Assembly (NCBI GenBank): GCA_016710525.1 | Contig: JADJVQ010000002.1 | Coordinates: 62,001-126,000 of the forward strand | Reading direction: 5' to 3' | DNA length: 64,000 bases | From: Burkholderiaceae bacterium | Lineage (GTDB): Bacteria > Pseudomonadota > Gammaproteobacteria > Burkholderiales > Burkholderiaceae_E | Shown: piece after piece, positions 25,877 to 35,917 of the stretch | Numbering within the stretch: the stretch's first letter is position 1 | Layout: each line of letters starts with the position of its first letter | The notes under the pieces: model-generated | What the model saw: the letters and a program-made list of their open reading frames with translations, nothing else | Databases searched by the model: none | What the model was told of the DNA's origin: nothing | Position numbers and translations under genes: made by a program

Positions 25877-26005
25877 CGTGATCCGGGTGGCCAGCTGGTC
25901 GCTGGCGCTGGCCGAGCTCGGGTCGAGGGAGGTCAGCGCCCGGCGACCGCTGCGGCCCGATCGAAGGCCTTGTCGGGGCAGATTCTGTGACGGCCATGGT
26001 GCAGT

Positions 26006-27910
26006 TCAGGCCGGCATCTGGTCGATGGTCTGGCCGGTCAGCGCCTGGCGCACCCGCGCATCCATGCGCCGCCCGGCGAACGGAGTGGTGATCAGGTTGA
26101 GCTGGCTGGTCGTCTGGCGCAGCTGGTCGCGCAGGCCTTTCTGTTCGGCCGGTGTCGTACCTTCGCTTTCGGCGCATTGCGCCAGCACGTCGGCCACGCC
26201 CTGCATCGCCTTGAGGATCTGGAATTGTTCCGGCGGACTGAGCAGCCGGTCGCCGTCTTCGTGCAGCGCCGCCTCGGTCGCGTCCAGCAGGCGGCGCGCA
26301 TCGACCTCGGCCTCGCGCAGCATGCGCGCCGCGGCGTCGGTCTCGGCGCTTCCCAGCGCCTGCTGCAGCATGTCGGCGACCACGTCGTTTTCCAGGCCGT
26401 AGCTCGGCTTGACCTCGATCAGCGCCTTGGCGCCCGAGACCTGTTCCAGCGCGCTGACGCTGAGCAGGCCATCGGCGTCGACCTGGAAGGTGACCCGGAT
26501 CCGGGCTGCGCCGGCCACCATCGGCGGGATGCCGCGCAGCGTGAAGCGCGCCAGCGATCGGCATTCGCCGACCAGGTCGCGCTCGCCCTGCACGACGTGC
26601 AGCATCATCGCGGTCTGGCCGTCCTTGAAGGTGGTGAAGTCCTGCGCGCGGGCGGTGGGCACGGTGCTGTTGCGCGGGATGATCTTTTCGACCAGCCCGC
26701 CCATGGTCTCCAGCCCGAGCGAGAGCGGATTGACGTCGAGCAGCAGCAGGCCACCGTCGACTTCGCGGTTGCCGGCCAGCTGGTCGGCCTGGATCGCGGC
26801 GCCCAGCGCCACCGCCTGGTCGGGATCGATGCCGGTGTAGGGAGCGCGGCCGAACAGCGTCGTGACCGCCTCGCGAACCGCCGGCATCCGGGTCGAGCCG
26901 CCCACCAGCACCACCCCATCGACCGCGTCGGCTTTCAGGCGGGCATCGCGCAGGGCGCGGCGCACGGGTCCGAGGCTGCGCTCGACCAGGGGGCGGGTCA
27001 GGGCATCGAACTGGCTGCGCTGTACGGCGAGCGTGGCCAGCGTGCCATCGGCGCGCCGGCATTGCATGTCGACCGTATCCTGGTCGGTGAGCGCCTCCTT
27101 GGCATGGCGGGCGGCGGCGTGCAGCGCGGCCAGGTCGGCCGGCTGCCAGTTGCCGCTGGCCTGTGCGAACCAGTCGGCCAGCGTGTGGTCGAAATCGTCC
27201 CCGCCCAGCATCGGGTCGCCCGCAGTGGCGATCACCTCGAACACACCCCGTGTCAGCCGCAGGATGCTGACATCGAAGGTGCCCCCGCCCAGGTCATAGA
27301 CCACATAGACGCCTTCGCTGGCGGACTCGAGCCCGTAGGCAACGGCGGCCGCGGTGGGTTCGTTGAGCAGACGCAACACCGTCAAGCCGGCGCGCGCCGC
27401 GGCGTCCTTGGTGGCCTGGCGTTGCGCGTCGTCGAAGTAGGCCGGCACCGTGATCACGGCGGCGACCAGTTCCCCGTCCAGCGAGGCCTCGGCGCGCTGG
27501 CGCAGCACTCGCAGCACTTGCGCGCCGATCTCGACCGGGCTCTTCAGCCCGGCACGGGTGCGCACGCCGATCGCACCCTCGCCCAGCGCCTCCAGCGCAT
27601 AGGGCACGCTGCCCGGTGCGACATCGGCCAGAGAACGGCCGATCAGCCGCTTGGCCGACGCGATGGTGTTCAGCGGATCGGCCAGTGCCTGCGCGCGCGC
27701 CATGTCGCCGACACAGCATTCGCCCGACTCGGCGTAGTGGACGACCGATGGCAGCAGCAGGCGTCCGTGTTCGTCGCCCAGCACCGTGGGCAGACCGCTG
27801 CGCACCGTGGCGACCAGCGAATTGGTGGTGCCCAGGTCGATGCCCACGGCCAGCCGGTGCTGGTGCGGCGCGGCGGCGAATCCGGGTTCGGCGATCTGGA
27901 GCAGGGCCAT
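26006..27910 (-). CDS. hscA: HscA, Hsp70-type chaperone for Fe-S transfer
   Basis: 634 residues. It has the DnaK-family ATPase domain with AVGIDLGTTNSLVATV, VVYDLGGGTFDVSIL and VVLVGGSTRMPAVREAV, then a substrate-binding domain (LSLGLETMGGLVEKIIPRN) and a helical lid. The short N-terminal extension before the ATPase domain and the overall length fit HscA rather than DnaK. HscA binds the LPPVK loop of IscU and drives cluster release; the IscU encoded at 28729 carries that motif. No hscB co-chaperone gene is present in the set. ATG 27910 is preferred over an upstream ATG. Confidence 0.92.
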   Translation of the reverse strand: MALLQIAEPGFAAAPHQHRLAVGIDLGTTNSLVATVRSGLPTVLGDEHGRLLLPSVVHYAESGECCVGDMARAQALADPLNTIASAKRLIGRSLADVAPGSVPYALEALGEGAIGVRTRAGLKSPVEIGAQVLRVLRQRAEASLDGELVAAVITVPAYFDDAQRQATKDAAARAGLTVLRLLNEPTAAAVAYGLESASEGVYVVYDLGGGTFDVSILRLTRGVFEVIATAGDPMLGGDDFDHTLADWFAQASGNWQPADLAALHAAARHAKEALTDQDTVDMQCRRADGTLATLAVQRSQFDALTRPLVERSLGPVRRALRDARLKADAVDGVVLVGGSTRMPAVREAVTTLFGRAPYTGIDPDQAVALGAAIQADQLAGNREVDGGLLLLDVNPLSLGLETMGGLVEKIIPRNSTVPTARAQDFTTFKDGQTAMMLHVVQGERDLVGECRSLARFTLRGIPPMVAGAARIRVTFQVDADGLLSVSALEQVSGAKALIEVKPSYGLENDVVADMLQQALGSAETDAAARMLREAEVDARRLLDATEAALHEDGDRLLSPPEQFQILKAMQGVADVLAQCAESEGTTPAEQKGLRDQLRQTTSQLNLITTPFAGRRMDARVRQALTGQTIDQMPA

Positions 27911-27938
27911 GGTTGGCAGTCCGGCGCGTGAGAGACGA

Positions 27939-28262
27939 CTAGACGGTGAACGATTCGCCGCAGCCGCAATTCGACGCGGCATTGGGGTTGTTGAACTTGA
28001 AGCCTTCGTTCAGGCCCTCGCGCACCCAGTCGAGCTGGGTGCCGTCGATCAGCGGCAGGCTGCGCGAGTCGACCAGCAACTGCACGCCTTCGCTCTCGAA
28101 ACTCAGGTCGTCATCGGCGGCGGCGTCGGCGAATTCGAGCGCATAGGCGTAGCCCGAACAGCCGCTGGTCTTGACGGCCACGCGCAGGCCGACGCCGCCG
28201 CCACGCTTGACGATGGCCTTGCGGATTTGCGCGGCCGCCTTGGGTGTGACACTGATCGACAT
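27939..28262 (-). CDS. iscA: IscA, A-type Fe-S carrier
   Basis: A 107-residue A-type carrier with the three ligand Cys (KTSGCSGYAY and SNCGCGESF) and the family motifs GLRVAVKTSG and LNEGFKFNNPNAASNCGCG. It receives [2Fe-2S]/[4Fe-4S] clusters from IscU and hands them to apoproteins. It lies between erpA-like (10 bases upstream) and hscA, the same order as in isc operons. Confidence 0.93.
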   Translation of the reverse strand: MSISVTPKAAAQIRKAIVKRGGGVGLRVAVKTSGCSGYAYALEFADAAADDDLSFESEGVQLLVDSRSLPLIDGTQLDWVREGLNEGFKFNNPNAASNCGCGESFTV

Positions 28263-28272
28263 GGCGGGCTCC

Positions 28273-28691
28273 TTAGACGCTGAACGAACTGCCGCAGCCG
28301 CAGGTGCTGGCGGCATTGGGGTTGCGGATCACGAAGCGCGCGCCCTCGAGGTTGTCCTCGTAGTCGATCTGCGCGCCGACCAGGTACTGCAGGCTCATCG
28401 CATCGACCACCACCGCGATGCTGCCGCGCTCGACGCGGATGTCGTCCTCTTTCGTTTCGTCATCGAACGAGAATCCGTACTGGAATCCCGAGCAGCCGCC
28501 GCCGGTGACGAAGATGCGCAGCTGCAGGCTGGGGTCGCCTTCTTCGGCCAGCATCTCGGCCACCTTGTCGACCACCGAATCACTGATCTGCAGGGGTCGG
28601 TGCCGTCGGCCCAGGTGGGCATGGCGGCGGGCGCGGACAGCGTCTGGGGGCTGGTCGAGCAGCTCGTGGCTTGGGACTGGCAGGCGGACAT
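28273..28691 (-). CDS. erpA: ErpA-like A-type Fe-S carrier (one base missing near the N-terminus)
   Basis: About 139 residues after repair. The body DKVAEMLAEEGDPSLQLRIFV, GGGCSGFQYGFSFDDETKEDD and NPNAASTCGCGSSFSV is typical of ErpA, with three Cys ligands. The N-terminus from ATG 28691 (MSACQSQATSCS...) runs in another frame up to TDP. One extra C in the run at about 28595 would join it to LQISDSVVDKV, the normal ErpA start of the core. The length (419 bases) agrees with a single missing base. It is a second A-type carrier in this dedicated set. Confidence 0.85.
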
Positions 28692-28728
28692 GGATGGACT
28701 CCTCGCGGATCGGTGTTCGGGATGGGGG

Positions 28729-29247
28729 TCAGCTAGCGCGCAGCGCGAACGGCCAGGCCGATTCGACGAGACGATCCGGCGCCGCGCCGGGCGTGCAGGC
28801 CGGCTGTTCGAGCAGGCTGTCGGAGAGGCCAGCGGACGAAGCGCCAAGCCCTGACGCGACCGCCGCGTTCTTGCGCAGCCGGTAGTCGGACACCGCCGCC
28901 TTGATCGCGTCCTCGGCCAGGATCGAACAGTGGATCTTGACCGGCGGCAGCGCCAGCTCTTCGGCGATGGCGGTGTTCTTGATCGCCAGCGCCTGGTCGA
29001 GCGTCTTGCCCTTGACCCACTCGGTGACCAGCGAACTCGACGCGATGGCCGAGCCGCAGCCGTAGGTCTTGAAGCGCGCGTCCTCGATCACCCCGGTGCT
29101 GGGGTTGACCTTGATCTGCAGCTTCATCACGTCGCCGCAGGCCGGCGCGCCGACCATGCCGGTGCCCACCTCGCCGTCGCTGCCCTCGAAGGCGCCGACG
29201 TTGCGCGGGTGCTCGTAGTGGTCGATGACCTTTTCACTGTATGCCAT
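28729..29247 (-). CDS. iscU: IscU/NifU-N type Fe-S scaffold with a C-terminal extension
   Basis: 172 residues; the first ~128 are a complete IscU: MAYSEKVIDHYEHPRNVG, the Cys/Asp ligands in GAPACGDVM, KTYGCGSAIASSS and HCSILAEDAI, and the HscA-binding LPPVK. A ~44-residue tail (about VASGLGASSAGLSDSL to the end) has no counterpart in IscU and is neither the [2Fe-2S] nor the Nfu domain of full NifU. It provides the assembly platform for clusters made by IscS. It starts 60 bases after iscS. Confidence 0.92.
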   Translation of the reverse strand: MAYSEKVIDHYEHPRNVGAFEGSDGEVGTGMVGAPACGDVMKLQIKVNPSTGVIEDARFKTYGCGSAIASSSLVTEWVKGKTLDQALAIKNTAIAEELALPPVKIHCSILAEDAIKAAVSDYRLRKNAAVASGLGASSAGLSDSLLEQPACTPGAAPDRLVESAWPFALRAS

Positions 29248-29306
29248 GGCGGGACTCCGGTGATGGGTTCGGTGAATGATTCGCGGGATTGGGCGACGCG
29301 GCTCGA

Positions 29307-30527
<1,221 letters not shown>

Positions 30528-30563
30528 CGGGTGCTCCGTCAGGGGTGGGCTTGACGAAGCTAG

Positions 30564-30579
30564 TGCACGGACCGTGCCA
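30564..30579 (-). promoter_or_regulatory. sigma54-type promoter of the isc-like set
   Basis: The minus strand 30579 to 30564 reads TGGCACGGTCCGTGCA, with an exact -24 element and -12 GTGC (consensus TTGC) at the correct spacing. Predicted start about 30553, 26 bases before iscS. A near-consensus NifA site (TGT-N10-ACG) lies at 30678-30693, about 130 bases upstream; the last base of the second half-site deviates. Confidence 0.7.
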
Positions 30580-30720
30580 GTGCATCTACGGCACCGGATT
30601 GTTCTGGAAAATCAAAGACTTGGGGAATTTCAGGCTTGAATTGTCCGATGCCATCCACTTCGCGCGGCTGTCGGTTTTGTCGCCTATTCGACGCCTGCCG
30701 CCGGTCCCGCATGCGGCCGA

Positions 30721-32739
30721 TCAGCGCAGATTGAATTCGCGCAGTTTGCGGTAGAGCGTATTGCGGCTGATGCCCAGGCGGCGAGCCGCGTCGGACAGGT
30801 TGCCCTCGCAGGCCAGGACGATCTGCCGGATGGTGCGCTCGGACAGCGTGCGCAAATCGCTGGCCTCGTCGTCGAGCGGCCGGGCAGCAGGCAGCTTGCG
30901 CAAATCGTCGGCCAGGTCATCGGGCAGATGGGTCCAGCCGATCAGCGATTCGTGCGGATCGAGCAGCGCGCAGGCGGTTCGCATCGCGTTGTGCAACTGG
31001 CGAAGATTGCCGGGCCAGGCGTAGGCGGACAGCGCGTCGGCCAGGTCCGGCGCGAGCCGCACCATGCGCTCGGGCTGCAGCTCGCGCAGCATGGCGGCGA
31101 TCAGCGCAGGACGATCCTGCCGTTCGCGCAGCGCGGGCAGGCGCAGCGTCAAGCCATTCAGGCGGTAGTACAGGTCTTCGCGAAAACGCCCCTGATCCAT
31201 CTCGTGGCGCAACAGCCGGTGTGTGGCGCATACCAGCCGGAACTCGACGGCCACCGGCTGCCCGCCGCCCAGCGGCACCACCTGCCGGTCCTGCAGCACG
31301 CGCAGCAGCCGCGCCTGCATCGGCAGCGGCATGTCGCCGATCTCGTCCAGGAACAGCGTGCCGCCCTGGGCCTCGCGGATGCGGCCCGGTGCGCCGTCGC
31401 GGCTGGCGCCGGTGAAGGCGCCCGGCCGGTAGCCGAACAGTTCGGCTTCGATCAGCGATTCCGGCAATGCCGCGCAATTCACCGCGACGAACGGACCTGC
31501 GCGACGCGAGCCGCTCGCATGCGCGGCCCGCGCGAAGACCTCCTTGCCGACTCCGGACTCGCCCTGCAGCAGCAAGGCGATCGGTTTTTCGATGACGCGG
31601 CGCGCGCGGTCGATCGCCGCTGCCATCTTCGGGTCGCCGGTATCCAGCGCGGCCAGCGCGTCGGGCGGCGGGGTTCGAGCCGCTGCCGGGATCGGCCAGG
31701 ACTCGGGCAGCGCCGAGTCCGCCTGCGCCGGTGACCGTGGCGGCGCGGAGGTCCGCGAGGGGACTGGCGCCCGCGCGGACGCGAGTGAAGCGCCCAGCAC
31801 GCCGCGTCCCGCTTCGACCCGCACCCACAGCACGCTGCCGTCGAGGCGGCGCACCGAGCGGGTCGCTGTCCCCGGGCGGTGGCACCACGCGTACAGGGCG
31901 CTCAACTCGACCTGGAGCACCCGATCGAGCGTGCATGCACCGATCGCCTGGCGGGTCAGACCCAGCATCGTCAGCGCCGCCGCGTTGGCGCCGATCAGCC
32001 AGCCGTCTTCCGACAGCGCCAGCAGGCCTTCGGTGACGGTGCCCAGGCCCTCGGGCTGGGCGTGCAGGCGCAGCCGCAGGCTGGAACCGTGCCGGGTTTC
32101 GAACAGACGGTGCTCGATCATGCGTGCGGCCGAGCGCACCAGGGCCAGCGTGTGGCGGTGATATCCGCGATGGTCCCCTGAGATGTCGAGCGCGCCCAGC
32201 AACCGTCCCGCGGGGTCGATGATCGGTGCGGCGGTGCAGGTCAGAAACGCATTGCGCTCAAGGAAGTGCTCGCCGCCATGCACCACCACCGGCGCACCCT
32301 CGGCCAGCGCGGTGCCGATCGCATTGGTGCCGCGCCACTGCTCGTGCCAGTTGGCGCCTGGCCGCAATGCGACGCGCTGCGCGCGGTCCAGGAAACTCGC
32401 GTCACCCAGTGCCTGCAGCAGCGTGCCCTGGGCATCGGCCAGGATCACCATGCCATCGGCATCATGGGTCTGCTCGAACAGGAATTCCATCACCGGCCGG
32501 GCGTGCGCGACCAGTTCTCGCTGATGGTCCAGCGCCTGCGCGAGTTGCGCGGCCGACGCGTGCGGCGCGCCTGGCGCGCGGCCAGTGGGCGCCAGCCCGA
32601 ACTGCAGGCTGCGCTGCCAGCGCTGGCGCAATGCCGGGTCGATCAGATCGGAAGCCACCTGGCCGTTGTCCAGCAGCTGGCGTCGCGCCGTGCGCAGGCG
32701 CGTGGACAGCGAACGTTGGACGGGTGGACGGGCGCTCAT
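30721..32739 (-). CDS. AcoR-type sigma54-dependent activator
   Basis: A 672-residue protein: GAF-type sensor (about 60-230, GTNAIGTALAEGAPVVVHGGEHFL is the AcoR-like signature), a PAS-like segment (about 240-310), AAA+ domain with GESGVGKEVFARA, the sigma54 loop GAFTGA and FLDEIGDMPLP, and a C-terminal Fis HTH (ARRLGISRNTLYRKLREFN). Regulators of this type respond to small metabolites such as acetoin, alcohols or aldehydes. It is divergent from the aldehyde dehydrogenase at 33059, whose sigma54 promoter and upstream dyad lie between the two genes. It is not itself part of nif control. Confidence 0.92.
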   Translation of the reverse strand: MSARPPVQRSLSTRLRTARRQLLDNGQVASDLIDPALRQRWQRSLQFGLAPTGRAPGAPHASAAQLAQALDHQRELVAHARPVMEFLFEQTHDADGMVILADAQGTLLQALGDASFLDRAQRVALRPGANWHEQWRGTNAIGTALAEGAPVVVHGGEHFLERNAFLTCTAAPIIDPAGRLLGALDISGDHRGYHRHTLALVRSAARMIEHRLFETRHGSSLRLRLHAQPEGLGTVTEGLLALSEDGWLIGANAAALTMLGLTRQAIGACTLDRVLQVELSALYAWCHRPGTATRSVRRLDGSVLWVRVEAGRGVLGASLASARAPVPSRTSAPPRSPAQADSALPESWPIPAAARTPPPDALAALDTGDPKMAAAIDRARRVIEKPIALLLQGESGVGKEVFARAAHASGSRRAGPFVAVNCAALPESLIEAELFGYRPGAFTGASRDGAPGRIREAQGGTLFLDEIGDMPLPMQARLLRVLQDRQVVPLGGGQPVAVEFRLVCATHRLLRHEMDQGRFREDLYYRLNGLTLRLPALRERQDRPALIAAMLRELQPERMVRLAPDLADALSAYAWPGNLRQLHNAMRTACALLDPHESLIGWTHLPDDLADDLRKLPAARPLDDEASDLRTLSERTIRQIVLACEGNLSDAARRLGISRNTLYRKLREFNLR

Positions 32740-33058
32740 CGGAGTCTCCGGATCGACCCTGCTTCGGGCCTCTGGTGTGGCACTGCCGACCGACAGCGTA
32801 TCAACGCGTGCATCGGGCGCAACCGATTCGGCATGAATTGGCTGACGAACTGTCTTGTTTTGTGACAGGCGTTCAAGGGCGGGTGTGCCGTTGCACCGCG
32901 CAGCGGCCCGCCGGCGCCGTACTTGCGACGGATTTTGTCGTTCCGCGGGTTGAATCCGGCTGGCACAAGGCTTGCGATATCGCCCAGCGGAACCGCGCGG
33001 CGTCCGGATCGCGCGGCCAACCCGCCACCCTTGTGCCGGACGGAGACAAAGGACCACC
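32740..33058. promoter_or_regulatory. Divergent control region: sigma54 promoter (32961-32976) and activator dyad (32850-32868)
   Basis: On the plus strand 32961-32976 is TGGCACAAGGCTTGCG, a full sigma54 match, with a predicted start near 32988, about 70 bases before the aldehyde dehydrogenase ATG. About 100 bases upstream, CTGTC-N9-GACAG at 32850-32868 is a perfect dyad at the normal distance for an enhancer-binding protein. The AcoR-type activator next door is the natural candidate to bind it. No other gene is seen in the 319 bases. Confidence 0.78.
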
Positions 33059-34579
33059 ATGCTCTACGCCAACCCCAACACCGCGGGCGCCAAGCTCGCC
33101 TTCAAGCCGCGCTACGACAACTTCATCAACGGCCAGTTCGTGGCGCCCGCCGACGGGCGCTACTTCGACGTGATCACGCCGATCAGCGGCAAGGTCTACA
33201 CCCAGGCGGCGCGCTCGGGCGCCGCCGACATCGAACGCGCGCTGGACGCCGCACACGGCGCGGCCGCGAAGTGGGCCGCCGTGCCCGCCGCCGAACGGGC
33301 CAACGTGCTGCTGCGGATCGCCGACCGGATCGAGCAGAACCTGGAGCTGCTGGCGTATGCGGAGACGGTGGACAACGGCAAGCCGATCCGCGAGACGCTG
33401 AATGCCGACATCCCGCTGGCGGTCGACCACTTCCGCTACTTCGCCGGCTGCCTGCGCGCCCAGGAAGGGGCGCTGAGCGAGATCGATGCGCACACGATCG
33501 CCTACCACTTTCATGAGCCGCTGGGCGTGGTTGGCCAGATCATCCCCTGGAACTTCCCGATCCTGATGGCCGCGTGGAAGCTCGCGCCGGCGCTGGGCGC
33601 GGGCAATACCGTGGTCCTGAAACCTGCCGAATCGACCCCGATCAGCATCCTGGTGCTGGCCGAACTGATCGCCGACCTGCTGCCTGCGGGCGTGCTGAAC
33701 ATCGTCAACGGCTATGGCGCCGAGGCCGGTACGCCGCTGGCGACCAGCAAGCGCATCAACAAGATCGCCTTCACCGGCAGCACCGCCACCGGGCGCGTGA
33801 TCGCGCAGGCCGCCGCCGCCAACCTGATCCCGGCCACGCTGGAGCTGGGCGGCAAGAGCCCCAACATCTTCTTCGACGACGTGATGGCGGCCGACGACGC
33901 GTTCCTGGACAAGGCCATCGAGGGCCTGGTGCTGTTCGCGTTCAACCAGGGCGAGGTCTGCACCTGCCCGTCGCGCGCACTGATCCAGGAGTCGATCTAC
34001 GATCGCTTCATCGAGCGGGCGGTCGCCCGCGTGGCGGCGATCAAGCAGGGCAACCCGCTGGACACCGACACCATGCTGGGCGCGCAGGCCTCGGCGATGC
34101 AACTCGACAAGATCCTGTCGTATCTGGCGGTCGGCAAGCAGGAGGGCGCCAAGGTGCTGATCGGCGGACATCGTGCCGAGATGACGGGTGAACTGGCCGG
34201 CGGCTACTACGTGCAGCCGACGCTGTTCAAGGGCGACAATTCGATGCGCGTGTTCCGCGAGGAGATCTTCGGCCCGGTGCTGGCCGTGACCACCTTCAAG
34301 GACGAGGCGCAGGCGCTGCAGATCGCCAACGACACGCCCTACGGCCTGGGCGCCGGCGTATGGACGCGCGATGGCAGCCGGGCCTACCGCGCCGGCCGCG
34401 CGATCCAGGCCGGCCGGGTGTGGACCAACTGCTATCACGCCTACCCGGCGCACGCTGCGTTCGGCGGCTACAAGGAATCGGGCATCGGCCGCGAAACCCA
34501 CAAGGCCATGCTCGACCATTACCAGCAGACCAAGAACCTGCTGGTGAGCTACAGCCCGAACGCGCTGGGGTTCTTCTGA
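33059..34579 (+). CDS. NAD-dependent aldehyde dehydrogenase (acetaldehyde dehydrogenase type)
   Basis: 506 residues, ALDH superfamily, close in length and motifs to the ExaC/AcoD/AldB group: NFINGQFVAP, the NAD-binding IPWNFPILMAAWKLAPALGAGN, GSTATGR, the base Glu in LELGGKSPNIFF, the catalytic Cys in NQGEVCTCPSR and EEIFGPVL. It oxidises acetaldehyde or similar aldehydes to acids. Its sigma54 promoter and the adjacent AcoR-type gene indicate induction by an alcohol, aldehyde or acetoin. Confidence 0.93.
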   Translation: MLYANPNTAGAKLAFKPRYDNFINGQFVAPADGRYFDVITPISGKVYTQAARSGAADIERALDAAHGAAAKWAAVPAAERANVLLRIADRIEQNLELLAYAETVDNGKPIRETLNADIPLAVDHFRYFAGCLRAQEGALSEIDAHTIAYHFHEPLGVVGQIIPWNFPILMAAWKLAPALGAGNTVVLKPAESTPISILVLAELIADLLPAGVLNIVNGYGAEAGTPLATSKRINKIAFTGSTATGRVIAQAAAANLIPATLELGGKSPNIFFDDVMAADDAFLDKAIEGLVLFAFNQGEVCTCPSRALIQESIYDRFIERAVARVAAIKQGNPLDTDTMLGAQASAMQLDKILSYLAVGKQEGAKVLIGGHRAEMTGELAGGYYVQPTLFKGDNSMRVFREEIFGPVLAVTTFKDEAQALQIANDTPYGLGAGVWTRDGSRAYRAGRAIQAGRVWTNCYHAYPAHAAFGGYKESGIGRETHKAMLDHYQQTKNLLVSYSPNALGFF

Positions 34580-34592
34580 TCCGGCCTGCCGG

Positions 34593-35045
34593 TCAGTGCT
34601 TGTGCCCGCTCGCTGCGGCATTGAGCGCGCGCACCGGCGCCTTGATCTCCACCGACTGGCGCTTCTTGTCCTTGTCTTCGAAGATCAGGGTGATCGGGAC
34701 GGATTCGCCGGTGGTCATGGGCCGCTTCAGATCCATCAGCATCACGTGATAGCCCCCGGGTTTCAGCTCGACCGCCTTGCCCGCGGGCAGGTCGAGTCCG
34801 GGAATCTGGCGCATCTTCATCACGTTGTTCTCCACGGCCATCTCATGAATCTCCACGACACCGGCGACCGGAGACCGGGCCTCGATCAGGCGCGTGTTTT
34901 GCGATGCGGTGAGCTTCATGAACGCGCCCGTCGCCTTTTGCGCTTCGACGGTGCCGCGGACCCAAGGCTCGGTCACGGTCACTTGCGCCAGGGCGGGCGC
35001 AGCGATGATCAGTGAAGTGAGGACGGCCAGAGAAATGCGTTTCAT
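34593..35045 (-). CDS. PCu(A)C periplasmic copper chaperone
   Basis: 150 residues with a cleavable signal peptide (MKRISLAVLTSLIIAAPALA, cut after ALA). The copper motif H-x-M ... M ... H-x-M is visible: EIHEMAVENNVMKMRQIPG, then GGYHVMLMDL. Such proteins deliver Cu(I) to the CuA site of cytochrome c oxidase, usually together with Sco. The C-terminal His-rich GHKH may also bind metal. It is the last gene of a copper module read from 36487. Confidence 0.92.
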   Translation of the reverse strand: MKRISLAVLTSLIIAAPALAQVTVTEPWVRGTVEAQKATGAFMKLTASQNTRLIEARSPVAGVVEIHEMAVENNVMKMRQIPGLDLPAGKAVELKPGGYHVMLMDLKRPMTTGESVPITLIFEDKDKKRQSVEIKAPVRALNAAASGHKH

Positions 35046-35085
35046 ATCGGGTTCTCCCGTTCAGTTGAAAAAAATGGGGGTCGGC

Positions 35086-35606
35086 TCAGGAAGTGCCCAT
35101 CAATTGGCGCAGATCGTCCGCGTATTGTTGGGCGGTGTCGGCGGCAGTGCCAAACGGGGGGGCGGGGGCCCGCGCGGCACGCGGCGCCCGGGCGGCTTGG
35201 CCGGCAGGGGGCGGGGGGGGGGGGCGGCGGGGGGGGCGGGCGGAAGCCGGGGCGCGGTCACACCGGGGGAAGAGACCGCTTCGGGGCGGCCGGGGCGGGG
35301 GGGGGGGGGGCCCCCCCCGGGGGGGCTCGGGGGGGGGGGGGGGGGGGGGGGGACGGGGGGGGTTCCGGGAAAAAAGCCCGGGGGGCCGGGGGGAAAAGGG
35401 GGGGGGGGGGCCCGGGCCCCCGGGGGCGCGGGGGGGGGCAACCGGGGGGCCACCGGGGCGGGGGGGGGGGGGGCCCGGGGACCGCGCGGGGGCGGGGGGG
35501 CGCCGGCCCCGGGAAAGGGGAAAACCGGGGGGGGGGGGGGGCACCCGCCCCCCGGGGGGGGGGGGGCCGGCGTTCGGCGCGGCCGCACAGGCGAGATCAC
35601 ACTCAT
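35086..35606 (-). pseudogene. Unreadable gene between the copper genes, possibly Sco-like
   Basis: An ATG at 35606 (MSVISPVRPRRTP) overlaps the stop of the previous gene, and a plausible protein end (AADTAQQYADDLRQLMGTS) stops at 35086. The ~420 bases between them are almost pure G on the plus strand and do not encode a believable protein in any frame. Size and place beside a PCu(A)C chaperone would suit a Sco1/SenC protein, whose members often end in a helix like ADDLRQL. That is a guess from context; the interior sequence cannot be used. Confidence 0.4.
35150..35575. repeat. Extremely G-rich low-complexity block
   Basis: Over about 425 bases the plus strand is dominated by runs of 5-25 G with scattered C, A and T, unlike anything else in the window except shorter patches near 3.46, 13.18, 38.1 and 44.5 kb. 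It splits a probable gene. It looks like base-calling default (no-signal) G from failed reads rather than real DNA. Confidence 0.75.
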
Positions 35607-35917
35607 GGCGGCATCCGGACCGTGCCGTCGGGCAATTCAATCCACGGCACGGGCGTGGCATCGGGCGTGCGATCGCTGCGCCAGGCAGGTTCGGCTCGCG
35701 CGTCGATCAGGGGGATGCCCGGTGCCGTCCGGTTTGACGCGGCCGCTGCGGGGCTGTCTGGGCGAAGTTCGATCGCGATCGGCCCGGACGGCGGCTGAAC
35801 GTCCGAGGCGTAAGGGTTCCGGCTGATAACGCCATTGCCGCCCATGAAAGTCACGACGGCCAGAATCGCAACCGCCGCGACATTGAAGAGAATCGCGAGC
35901 CACAATCCGCTCTTCAT
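35603..35917 (-). CDS. Small membrane-anchored hypothetical protein of the copper module
   Basis: 104 residues from ATG 35917 (GTG 35926 is an alternative). It has one N-terminal membrane segment (GLWLAILFNVAAVAILAVVTFM) and then a Pro/Ala-rich, probably periplasmic part ending WIELPDGTVRMPP. I do not recognise a family. The ATG overlaps the stop of a 26-codon open frame upstream (ATGA), suggesting coupled translation. It lies between DUF2946 and the unreadable gene, so a role in copper or oxidase assembly is contextual only. Confidence 0.55.
   Translation of the reverse strand: MKSGLWLAILFNVAAVAILAVVTFMGGNGVISRNPYASDVQPPSGPIAIELRPDSPAAAASNRTAPGIPLIDARAEPAWRSDRTPDATPVPWIELPDGTVRMPP

Noticed and set aside
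34894..35826. A 310-codon Gly-rich frame across the G block
   Set aside because: It exists only because GGG codons cannot be stops; the sequence is low complexity and probably artefactual.
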